Of a DNA stretch of 15,004 nucleotides, positions 1 through 4,987 are shown in pieces. The stretch comes from an uncultured Paraburkholderia sp. (GTDB lineage Bacteria; Pseudomonadota; Gammaproteobacteria; Burkholderiales; Burkholderiaceae). The notes beneath the pieces are model-generated. The model made no database searches. It had not been told where the DNA came from and worked only from the letters and a program-made list of their open reading frames with translations. The position numbers and the translations under genes were made by a program. Each line of letters begins with the position of its first letter. Within the stretch, counting starts at the first letter, position 1. Location: assembly GCA_937917025.1 (NCBI GenBank), contig CALFSF010000130.1, positions 1 to 15,004 on the forward strand, written 5' to 3'.

Positions 1-152
1 TAGTTGGAATCGGCGCATGCGGCGACGTTCAGGTAGTCCCACGCGAGGCTCGCGCCATCGGCGAGGCCCAGCCTGCCGCGGGGAAGGTCGAACGCCACGA
101 CCTCGGCCATGAGGACCGAGATGTTGCGGTCGTCGCGGAAGACGGCGCGGAT
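1..152 (-). pseudogene. Fragment resembling type II NADH dehydrogenase (Ndh family), fused in frame to the grpE start
   Basis: Codons from about base 152 down to the window edge translate as IRAVFRDDRN, then ISVLMAEVVAFDL, a short basic stretch, LADGASLAWDYL and NVAACADSN. The pattern matches the family layout of type II NADH:quinone oxidoreductases (flavoproteins of the pyridine-nucleotide-disulphide oxidoreductase fold): I-R-A-V-x-R-x-x-R-N-V-x-V-L-x-x-E-V, then a beta-hairpin, then L-x-x-D-Y-L-V-V-A-A-G-A-x-H-S-Y. The last dozen codons before the edge deviate most, with Cys where the conserved Gly of the A-x-G-A motif should be. That fits sequencing error at a contig end, or decay. It has no start of its own and lies in the middle of where the family's protein would be. 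The assignment is by memory of the family pattern and is moderately sure. Confidence 0.45.
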
Positions 153-317
153 CTTCGCCTGCGCTTCGGCTAGTGCCGTATCCGCGGACTCAGCCTGCGC
201 CGCTCCTTCCGGCTGGGCGGCAGAAGTACCGGCCGCAGTGGCATCAGCGGCCGCGCGACCGGTTTCGTCAGCGGGCGTGGGATTCTGGCTGGTCGGATTC
301 TCTTGCGTGTTTTCCAT
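1..317 (-). CDS. grpE: GrpE nucleotide-exchange factor, N-terminal part only; frame continues into non-GrpE sequence
   Basis: GrpE is the cytoplasmic co-chaperone that releases ADP from DnaK. The minus-strand ATG at 315-317 opens a protein starting MENTQENPTSQNPTP, then an Ala-rich, acidic, disordered stretch and ALAEAQAKI (residues 49-56), which is how Burkholderiales GrpE proteins begin. In that family the next residues should form the long dimerising coiled coil (of the type LQ.SFLRAKAETENVRRR). Instead, from about residue 56 the frame reads IRAVFRDDRN and so on, which is not GrpE. I checked the other two minus frames over 1-165 and neither restores GrpE, so a simple frameshift does not explain it. 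No strong Shine-Dalgarno lies before the ATG. The gene sits about 110 bp downstream of a strong sigma-32 promoter, as expected for grpE. Identity of the N-terminus is fairly sure; whether an intact grpE exists in this genome cannot be told from here. Confidence 0.7.
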   Translation of the reverse strand, partial: MENTQENPTSQNPTPADETGRAAADATAAGTSAAQPEGAAQAESADTALAEAQAKIRAVFRDDRNISVLMAEVVAFDLPRGRLGLADGASLAWDYLNVAACADSN

Positions 318-427
318 GTCGCTGAAAGTCGTTAAAAAATAAAAGGCATCGCGGCGTCTTCATTCCATGCATGTGCGCCCTGACAGGCGTTGCACGGACA
401 CAACAGGTCGCCGCGCATCGACGGTGC

Positions 428-455
428 AGATGGGGCCGGCGCCGGCTTTTTCAAG
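428..455 (-). promoter_or_regulatory. Sigma-32 (RpoH) heat-shock promoter for grpE
   Basis: On the minus strand the -35 element CTTGAAA (455-449) is followed by a 13-bp spacer and the -10 element CCCCATCT (435-428). This matches the classical RpoH consensus CTTGAAA-N(11-16)-CCCCATNT at every defined position. The predicted transcript starts near base 420 and gives a leader of about 100 nt before grpE. The spacer carries a 12-bp perfect palindrome, GCCGGCGCCGGC (435-446), which touches the edge of the -10 element. Confidence 0.85.
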
Positions 456-537
456 GCCGTCAGCACCTCCGTTTGCACCCGGATAGTGCGGTGAAACTGG
501 CCGTTACAACAATCACACGACCGTCATCAGATTGAGA

Positions 538-566
538 TTGAGCCGGATGCGCGGCTGGCCTAAACT
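538..566 (+). promoter_or_regulatory. Candidate sigma-70 promoter for the small ORF
   Basis: TTGAGC (538-543) and TAAACT (561-566) are separated by 17 bp. Each matches the sigma-70 consensus hexamer at four of six positions. A transcript would start near 573 and leave a leader of about 130 nt before the GTG at 704. This is only a pattern match and could be chance. Confidence 0.35.
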
Positions 567-703
567 CCACTCAGATGTTCGAAAAGGCACGTTTACCCTA
601 ACAAACGTAATCTTCTTTCCGGATCGCTGCTGTTTCGCTGTTGTCATTGCCTTACCACCTGGCTAGAGCGCCGTTTCAATCCCGCATCTTCAAGGGGAGT
701 ACC

Positions 704-865
704 GTGAAACTGACCTTTGCAATTTCGGTGGTCGCCCTGGTACTCATCGCGGGCACCACGACCATATGTATGTCCGGCGCCGTCAACGAAAGCACGACGG
801 AGTACGGCGGCGTCCATCAGACGATGGAAAAGCTCTTCAATCCCCATCTGAAAGTTTGTCGATAA
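704..865 (+). CDS. Small hypothetical exported or membrane-anchored protein, 53 aa
   Basis: I do not recognise this protein. A GTG start at 704 follows a good Shine-Dalgarno (AAGGGGAG, 692-699) with 4-nt spacing, which is stronger than any other ribosome-binding site in the window. An upstream in-frame TTG at 641 is a less likely start. Residues 3-21 form a hydrophobic segment (LTFAISVVALVLIAG followed by Thr) behind Lys2, giving a signal peptide or single transmembrane anchor. S-G-A at 24-26 could be a signal peptidase I site, leaving a 27-residue polar tail. Cys22 is not in a proper lipobox. There are two Cys (22 and 52). The last 29 bp, including the TAA, overlap the 3' end of hslR on the opposite strand. 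It could be a real short secreted protein, the 5' remnant of a longer gene, or a chance frame. Confidence 0.5.
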   Translation: MKLTFAISVVALVLIAGTTTICMSGAVNESTTEYGGVHQTMEKLFNPHLKVCR

Positions 866-1244
866 CGCGCCGGTCGCGCTTGGTCGGCCGGCCGTGCATG
901 CTGGCGGCCGGCTCGCGATACGTTCTGCGCCGCTCCTGTTCCACCAGCCGCTTGTCCCTGCCTTCGGCCGTTTCCGCATAGAGCGTCTGCGCGACGCTCG
1001 CGGGGCCGCGCACATCGCAGATGCCCAGCACTTGCAGCTGCCACAGAACCTGCTCGATCTGGATCTCGACTGAGTCGCCCACGCGCACGTCCTTCGACGG
1101 CTTGACCGTTGCGCCGCCGATCCGCACGCGTCCTTTCTCGACCGCGTCCGCCGCAAGCGAGCGCGTCTTGAAGAAGCGCGCGGCCCACAGCCATTTGTCG
1201 ATCCGCAGCCGCGCACCCGGTTCGGTATCAATCCTGTAGTTCAT
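837..1244 (-). CDS. hslR: RNA-binding S4-domain protein of the HslR (Hsp15) family
   Basis: This 135-residue protein has the S4 RNA-binding domain at about residues 12-60, with the characteristic R-x-DKWLWAARFFKTRSLA opening and the G-x-V-x-I-G-G-x-x-V-K-P-S turn. The tail is basic (RPTKRDRR-V-IDKLS), typical of Hsp15. In E. coli, Hsp15 is heat-induced and binds free 50S subunits carrying stalled peptidyl-tRNA, rescuing them. Length matches the family (about 133 residues). The ATG at 1242-1244 has a weak GGA-type ribosome-binding site about nine bases upstream. It lies 77 bp downstream of hemH on the same strand, so the two are probably co-transcribed, and next to grpE and hrcA, which suits a stress role. 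Its 3' end overlaps the convergent small ORF by 29 bp. Confidence 0.9.
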   Translation of the reverse strand: MNYRIDTEPGARLRIDKWLWAARFFKTRSLAADAVEKGRVRIGGATVKPSKDVRVGDSVEIQIEQVLWQLQVLGICDVRGPASVAQTLYAETAEGRDKRLVEQERRRTYREPAASMHGRPTKRDRRVIDKLSDGD

Positions 1245-1306
1245 TGAAGCATTTCCATCCTGACCGATTATTCAGCCTGTTCCCGATCCGTTACCCGTTA
1301 TCGGCC

Positions 1307-1334
1307 ATCACACCTGGGCCATCACGCCTGAGCC
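1307..1334. repeat. Tandem 14-bp repeat across the hemH stop codon
   Basis: ATCACACCTGGGCC (1307-1320) is followed directly by ATCACGCCTGAGCC (1321-1334), 12 of 14 positions identical. The second copy contains the hemH stop codon (1322-1324). It looks like a small tandem duplication at the end of the gene. No function is implied. Confidence 0.5.
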
Positions 1335-2401
1335 ACCGCGGCGCCCTGCGCAGACGCCGGCTGGATGACCGGCCAGCCTTGCAGATGTTGCGCGACGATC
1401 TCGCCCAGCGCCGCGATCCACGGCGAAGAAGCATTGACGCACGGGATACGGTGAAACTCCTTGCCGCCCGCGTGCAGAAATTCGTCGCGCACTTCAAGGC
1501 CGACTTCCTCGATCGTCTCCAGACAATCAGCCGTGAAGCCGGGGCAAAACACGTCCGCGCGCCGCACGCCCGCCTGCCCGAGTTCCTTCAGCGTGGGCGC
1601 CGTATAGGGCTGCAGCCACTCGGCGCGCCCAAAACGCGACTGGAACGTGACGCGGCACTCCACCGGCGACAGATGCAGCGCGTTCATCAGCAGCGCGCCC
1701 GTCTGCTGGCATTGCTCGTGATACGGATCGCCGAGATCGAGCGTGCGTTTCGGCACGCCGTGAAAACTCAGCACCAGCTTGTCGCCATTCGCGAAATCCG
1801 GCTGGCCGTGCGTCTGCCAGTAGTGCCGCACCTGCGCGGCGAGCGCGGCGATATACGCGGGATGGTCGCAATAGTGACGCACCGTGCGGATTTCCGGCTG
1901 GTTGCGCATGCGCCGCAGCGCGACGAATGCGTCGTCGAACGCCGTGGCCGTGGTGGACGACGAATACTGCGGATACATCGGCATCAACAGCACCCGCTCC
2001 GCGCCCGACAGTTTCAGCTGCTTCAGCATCGCGGGAATGCCTGGCGTGCCATAGCGCATCGCGTAATCGACGATCACCTGATAGTCGTTCAGATGCAGCA
2101 GATGGCGCAGCGCTTCGACCTGCTTTTCGGTGTGGACACGCAGCGGCGAACCCTCCGGCATCCACACGGCCGCGTACTTCCTTGCCGATGTGCGCCCGCG
2201 AAACGGCAGGATCAGCAGACGCAGGATCACCTGCCAGATCACGGCCGGAATCTCGACCACGCGCGGATCCGACAGGAACTGCACGAGGTAGCGGCGCACG
2301 GCGCGCGGCGTCGGAGCATCCGGCGTGCCGAGATTGATCAGCAACACCGCGACACGATGTGACGTGGCGGACTGCGAAGGCCGCTCGAGATCGAAACGCA
2401 T
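1322..2401 (-). CDS. hemH: Ferrochelatase
   Basis: The 359-residue product inserts Fe2+ into protoporphyrin IX to make protohaem, the last step of haem synthesis, in the cytoplasm at the inner membrane. It opens with VAVLLINLGTPDAPTP (about 17-32), the usual ferrochelatase start. The active-site motif LSFHGVPKRT lies at 211-220 with the catalytic His214. YPQYSSSTTATAF (143-155) and VFCPGFTADCLETIEE (284-299), with the conserved metal-path acidic residues E295 and E298/E299, are also present. Length suits the bacterial family. The ATG at 2399-2401 is the expected start; no clear Shine-Dalgarno precedes it. The gene lies between hrcA (165 bp upstream) and hslR (77 bp downstream), all on one strand. 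Two inverted repeats lie in its leader region. Confidence 0.97.
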   Translation of the reverse strand: MRFDLERPSQSATSHRVAVLLINLGTPDAPTPRAVRRYLVQFLSDPRVVEIPAVIWQVILRLLILPFRGRTSARKYAAVWMPEGSPLRVHTEKQVEALRHLLHLNDYQVIVDYAMRYGTPGIPAMLKQLKLSGAERVLLMPMYPQYSSSTTATAFDDAFVALRRMRNQPEIRTVRHYCDHPAYIAALAAQVRHYWQTHGQPDFANGDKLVLSFHGVPKRTLDLGDPYHEQCQQTGALLMNALHLSPVECRVTFQSRFGRAEWLQPYTAPTLKELGQAGVRRADVFCPGFTADCLETIEEVGLEVRDEFLHAGGKEFHRIPCVNASSPWIAALGEIVAQHLQGWPVIQPASAQGAAVAQA

Positions 2402-2480
2402 ATTCAGTTGGCCCGGTGGCGTGCTGCACGGAAACGGTTCAGGTGGAGCCCATTATAGCGACCCGGGTTTCCACCGATAG

Positions 2481-2496
2481 CTGGCCATTCGGCCAG
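2481..2496. repeat. Short perfect hairpin in the hrcA-hemH gap
   Basis: CTGGCC-ATTC-GGCCAG is a perfect 6-bp stem with a 4-nt loop. It lies between the hrcA stop and the hemH start. No T-tract follows in either direction, so it is not a classical terminator; it may be a leader structure or chance. Confidence 0.4.
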
Positions 2497-2515
2497 TTGG
2501 CGCGGTGCGCGCGGT

Positions 2516-2544
2516 CGCGCATCATGTGTCTCATGCGATGCGCG
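2516..2544. repeat. Imperfect inverted repeat in the hrcA-hemH gap
   Basis: CGCGCAT-CATG (2516-2526) pairs with CATG (2532-2535) and ATGCGCG (2538-2544), giving an 11-bp stem with a two-base bulge (CG) and a TGTCT loop. It lies about 22 bp after the hrcA stop in the direction of transcription. No T-run follows, so any termination or mRNA 3'-end protection role is inference. Confidence 0.4.
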
Positions 2545-2566
2545 ACGTGCGGTGCTCGCGGGGGGG

Positions 2567-3586
2567 TTACTGCTGGCTGAGGCTCATCGAAAGCAGCCTT
2601 GCGGTGATGTCGACGATCGGAATGACGCGGTTGTAGGCCATGCGCGTCGGCCCGATCACGCCAAGCGTGCCGACGATCTTTCCGTTCACTTCGTACGGCG
2701 CGGTAACGACGCTCATTTCCTCGATCGGCACGAGATTCGATTCACCGCCGATGAAAATCTGCACGCCCTGCGCGTGACTCGATACGTCGAGCAATTGAAG
2801 GAGGCTGGTCTTCTGGTCAAACACATCGAAAAGCTTGCGCAGCCGCGCCATGTCCGACGAAAGGTCGGCGACTTCGAGCAGATTGCGTTCGCCCGAAATC
2901 AGCACGGTCTCGCCCGTGTCGGTGTCGTCGGTGCTGGCGGTCACGGCCGCGTGCATCAGCGTGGTCATGTCGCCGCGCAGTTCGTCGATCTCGTCGCGCA
3001 GGCGCCGGCGCACCTCGTCGAACGAAAGGCCCGCGAAGTGCGCGTTGATGTAATTGGAGGCTTCCACGAGCTGCGACGGCGAGAAGTCGCGCTGCGTGGC
3101 CATGATGCGGTTCTGCACGTCGCCTTCGGGCGTCACGATGATAAGCAGGATGCGCTTGTCGGACAGGCGCATGAATTCGATCTGCTTGAATACGTGGCTG
3201 CGCCGCGGCGTCAGCACGACGCCCGCGAACTGCGACAGGCTGGAGAGCACGCTCGCCGCCGCCGCGACGATTTTCTGCGGCTCGCCGCCCTGGAGCGTGG
3301 TCTTGACCGTGCGCATGACCGCCTCTTCGTCGGCGGCGGATTCGACGGTCAGCATCGTGTCGACGAAAAGACGATAGCCGCGCGGCGTCGGAATGCGTCC
3401 AGCCGATGTATGCGGGCTGATGACAAGGCCGAGATCCTCGAGGTCCGACATCACGTTGCGGATCGTCGCGGGGCTGAGCTCGAGGCCGGAATAGCGGGAA
3501 AGCGTGCGCGAGCCGACCGGCTGACCTTCGGCGATATAGCGCTCGATCAGCGTTTTGAGGAGGGTTTGTGCGCGAGGATCTAGCAT
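2567..3586 (-). CDS. hrcA: Heat-inducible transcription repressor HrcA
   Basis: HrcA represses chaperone genes by binding the CIRCE inverted repeat, and its activity depends on the GroE chaperonin. The 339-residue protein starts MLDPRAQTLLKTLIERYIAEG. It carries the N-terminal winged helix (about 1-75), with PVGSRTLSR and SPATIRNVMSDLEDLG (38-53) and the wing SPHTSAGRIPT (57-67), all hallmarks of HrcA. The GAF-like dimerisation and inducer region follows (about 100-320, with VVLTPRRSHVFKQIEFM and GGESNLV). Length is typical. No Shine-Dalgarno is visible before the ATG; a TAAAAT box (3600-3595, minus) ends eight bases upstream. No CIRCE element was found in this window, so its targets (probably groESL in Burkholderiales) lie elsewhere. 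It is divergent from nadK and followed by hemH on the same strand. Confidence 0.97.
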   Translation of the reverse strand: MLDPRAQTLLKTLIERYIAEGQPVGSRTLSRYSGLELSPATIRNVMSDLEDLGLVISPHTSAGRIPTPRGYRLFVDTMLTVESAADEEAVMRTVKTTLQGGEPQKIVAAAASVLSSLSQFAGVVLTPRRSHVFKQIEFMRLSDKRILLIIVTPEGDVQNRIMATQRDFSPSQLVEASNYINAHFAGLSFDEVRRRLRDEIDELRGDMTTLMHAAVTASTDDTDTGETVLISGERNLLEVADLSSDMARLRKLFDVFDQKTSLLQLLDVSSHAQGVQIFIGGESNLVPIEEMSVVTAPYEVNGKIVGTLGVIGPTRMAYNRVIPIVDITARLLSMSLSQQ

Positions 3587-3672
3587 GAGGGAAAATTTTA
3601 GCTCAACGGCGATACTTCAGGGAGCGATCACACGAGGTTTCGCTACAGCCGCGGATTCGCCGCGCCCAGCGT

Positions 3673-3690
3673 CCGGCGGCACGCCGCCGG
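3673..3690. repeat. Perfect inverted repeat 1 in the hrcA-nadK region
   Basis: CCGGCGGC (3673-3680) and GCCGCCGG (3683-3690) form an 8-bp perfect dyad with only AC between. As the loop is too small for a full RNA hairpin, it could act as a DNA-level dyad or a shortened stem. Confidence 0.5.
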
Positions 3691-3777
3691 GCGGCCTGTC
3701 GTCAGCGGCGGTTCACCATTCTAGCGACAAACCCGTCCCGGCCACGCGACTGCGCCGCCGGCGGGCAAAGTGCCGGC

Positions 3778-3800
3778 ACGCGCCATTGCTCGTGGCGCGT
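3778..3800. repeat. Perfect inverted repeat 2 in the hrcA-nadK region
   Basis: ACGCGCCA (3778-3785) and TGGCGCGT (3793-3800) form an 8-bp stem with a 7-nt loop (TTGCTCG). No T-run follows on either strand. Confidence 0.5.
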
Positions 3801-3814
3801 TGCCGGGCGCGCCG

Positions 3815-3838
3815 TCCCGCGCATTGTTCCGCGCGGGA
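3815..3838. repeat. Perfect inverted repeat 3 in the hrcA-nadK region
   Basis: TCCCGCGC (3815-3822) and GCGCGGGA (3831-3838) form an 8-bp stem with an 8-nt loop (ATTGTTCC). It lies 14 bp beyond repeat 2 and has almost the same geometry, with a related loop (TTGCTCG versus ATTGTTCC). It is about 50 bp upstream of the nadK start. Confidence 0.5.
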
Positions 3839-3874
3839 GGCGGCAGGTGAAAGGTTCTTTTCGACGCACAGCTA

Positions 3875-3890
3875 TGGTGTAATGCCGGCA
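3875..3890 (+). promoter_or_regulatory. Extended -10 promoter abutting the nadK start codon
   Basis: TGG-TGTAAT (3875-3883) fits an extended -10 element (TGn plus a hexamer matching TATAAT at five of six positions). The usual start point six or seven bases downstream falls on the A of the nadK ATG at 3890. There is no Shine-Dalgarno between the two. The -35 region (TTCTTT, 3855-3860, 17-bp spacer) is poor, as is often tolerated with extended -10 promoters. This suggests a leaderless nadK mRNA, but it is a pattern match only. Confidence 0.4.
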
Positions 3891-4792
3891 TGCAAGCTAC
3901 CAGCCACTTCAAGACCGTTGCGCTAGTCGGGCGCAGCCACACGCCAGGCATCTCCGAGCCGTTGACGGAGCTCGCGTCGTGCATCGCGCGGCGCGGCTTC
4001 GACGTCGTGTTCGAAGCGGACACCGCCCAGGAAATCGGCGTGACCGGCTATCCGGCGCTGCGTCCCGACGAGATCGGCGCGCGCGCGGACGTCGCGGTGG
4101 TGCTGGGCGGCGATGGCACCATGCTTGGCATCGGGCGTCAGCTCGCGCCCTACCGCACGCCGCTGATCGGCATCAACCATGGCCGGCTGGGCTTCATCAC
4201 GGATATCCCGATTTCGGACATGCGGGAAATCGTCCCGCAGATGCTGGCGGGCAGTTTCGAGCGGGAAGAACGCACGCTGCTCGAAGCCCGCATCATGCGC
4301 GACGGCGAGCCGATCTATCACGCGCTGGCGTTCAACGACGTGGTGGTCAACCGGAGTGGCTTCTCGGGGATGGCGGAACTGCGCGTCTCCGTCGACGGGC
4401 GCTTCATGTACAACCAGCGCTCGGACGGTCTGATCGTCGCCACGCCGACCGGGTCGACGGCGTATGCGCTGTCGTCGGCGGGGCCGATCCTGCATCCGCG
4501 GCTGCAGGGTCTGGTGCTCGTGCCGATCGCGCCGCACGCGCTGTCGAACCGCCCGATCGTGATTCCGGACGACTCGGCGGTCAGCATCCAGATCATTTCG
4601 GGTCGCGACGTCAATGTGAACTTCGACATGCAGTCGTTCACGGCGCTGGAACTGAACGACACGATCGACGTGCGCCGCTCGCGCCACACCGTGCCGTTCC
4701 TGCATCCGGTCGGCTACAGCTATTACGCGACGCTGCGCAAGAAGCTTCACTGGAACGAACACCCGTCGCTCGCGGACGATCCGCCGACGTGA
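3890..4792 (+). CDS. nadK: NAD kinase
   Basis: NadK phosphorylates NAD to NADP in the cytoplasm, using ATP or polyphosphate depending on the enzyme. The 300-residue product carries the catalytic GGDGT motif at 73-77 (VVLGGDGTMLGIGR), the NAD-binding loop GINHGRLGFIT (94-104), the substrate motif at 149-150 (here Asn-Asp, where many family members have Asn-Glu), and the glycine-rich LIVATPTGSTAYALSSAGP (181-199) that marks the C-terminal beta domain. Length matches the bacterial family (about 290-300). The start was chosen because homologues begin just before FKTVALVGR. It is divergent from hrcA, a very common arrangement in proteobacteria, and followed 195 bp later by recN. No other start fits as well. 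Confidence 0.97.
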   Translation: MQATSHFKTVALVGRSHTPGISEPLTELASCIARRGFDVVFEADTAQEIGVTGYPALRPDEIGARADVAVVLGGDGTMLGIGRQLAPYRTPLIGINHGRLGFITDIPISDMREIVPQMLAGSFEREERTLLEARIMRDGEPIYHALAFNDVVVNRSGFSGMAELRVSVDGRFMYNQRSDGLIVATPTGSTAYALSSAGPILHPRLQGLVLVPIAPHALSNRPIVIPDDSAVSIQIISGRDVNVNFDMQSFTALELNDTIDVRRSRHTVPFLHPVGYSYYATLRKKLHWNEHPSLADDPPT

Positions 4793-4818
4793 ACCGCCCA
4801 CGCGATCCGCTCGTCGAA

Positions 4819-4832
4819 CGCTCGCGCGAGCG
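4819..4832. repeat. 14-bp perfect palindrome after nadK
   Basis: CGCTCGCGCGAGCG is a perfect palindrome 26 bp beyond the nadK stop. No T-run follows. It may be a weak transcription or RNA 3'-end structure, or a by-product of CG-rich sequence. Confidence 0.35.
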
Positions 4833-4845
4833 GCCAGCTTGCCGA

Positions 4846-4866
4846 TTGACCTGTCCGGCGACACAG
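4846..4866 (+). promoter_or_regulatory. Candidate LexA (SOS) box and -35 element upstream of recN
   Basis: CTGTCCGGCGACACAG (4851-4866) has the outer LexA dyad CTGT-N8-ACAG. A -35-like TTGACC (4846-4851) abuts it, the arrangement expected for a LexA-blocked promoter. recN is a classical SOS gene, which raises the prior. Against it, the centre is GC-rich where proteobacterial LexA boxes are usually TA-rich, and the -10 (GGCAAT, 4870-4875) is weak. Confidence 0.4.
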
Positions 4867-4900
4867 CCGGGCAATCACGCAGGAAACTGAAACGCCAAAA

Positions 4901-4940
4901 CGCAACGCCGCGCAACGCCGCGCAAGGACACGCAGCGCCA
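4901..4940. repeat. Decamer tandem repeat in the recN leader
   Basis: Four consecutive 10-bp units, CGCAACGCCG, CGCAACGCCG, CGCAAGGACA and CGCAGCGCCA: the first two are identical and all share the CGCA opening. The array ends 47 bp before the recN ATG, so it would be part of the mRNA leader. Confidence 0.6.
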
Positions 4941-4987
4941 CCCGCGCATCGAATTTGCCGCTAACACAGCTAACCAGACCAGACTCC

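Larger units (their letters stand above)
318..703. other. Intergenic region between grpE and the small ORF
   Basis: These 386 bp separate the divergently read grpE and the 53-codon ORF. They contain the sigma-32 promoter (428-455, minus), a candidate sigma-70 promoter pointing right (538-566), a doubled hexamer ATTGAG-ATTGAG (531-542), and a ribosome-binding site at 692-699. No CIRCE operator (TTAGCACTC-N9-GAGTGCTAA) was seen. Bases 318-427 form the presumed grpE leader and show no obvious strong hairpin. Confidence 0.6.
3587..3889. other. Divergent hrcA-nadK intergenic region with three GC-rich hairpins
   Basis: This 303-bp gap between the divergent hrcA and nadK starts holds no convincing gene. 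It holds three strong inverted repeats (3673-3690, 3778-3800, 3815-3838), a TAAAAT box just before hrcA, and an extended -10 box just before nadK. The middle is very GC-rich and dominated by CGCG and GCCGGC words. Confidence 0.6.

Noticed and set aside
109..342. A 77-codon plus-strand ORF opposite the grpE start
   Set aside because: It is the complement of the Ala-rich GrpE N-terminus; no independent signal or ribosome-binding site supports it.
491..715. Near-repeat of GTGAAACTG(G/A)CC at 491-502 and 704-715
   Set aside because: Only a 12-mer with one mismatch. The upstream copy opens a 14-codon frame with nothing of note, and no longer similarity surrounds the two copies.
2516..2544. Inverted repeat after hrcA as a Rho-independent terminator
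   Set aside because: There is no T-run on the downstream side in either orientation, and the stem is bulged, so I kept it as a repeat only.
4179..4433. Alternative reading frames inside nadK and recN
   Set aside because: No conserved motifs, biased Arg/Ser composition, and fully inside well-identified genes.
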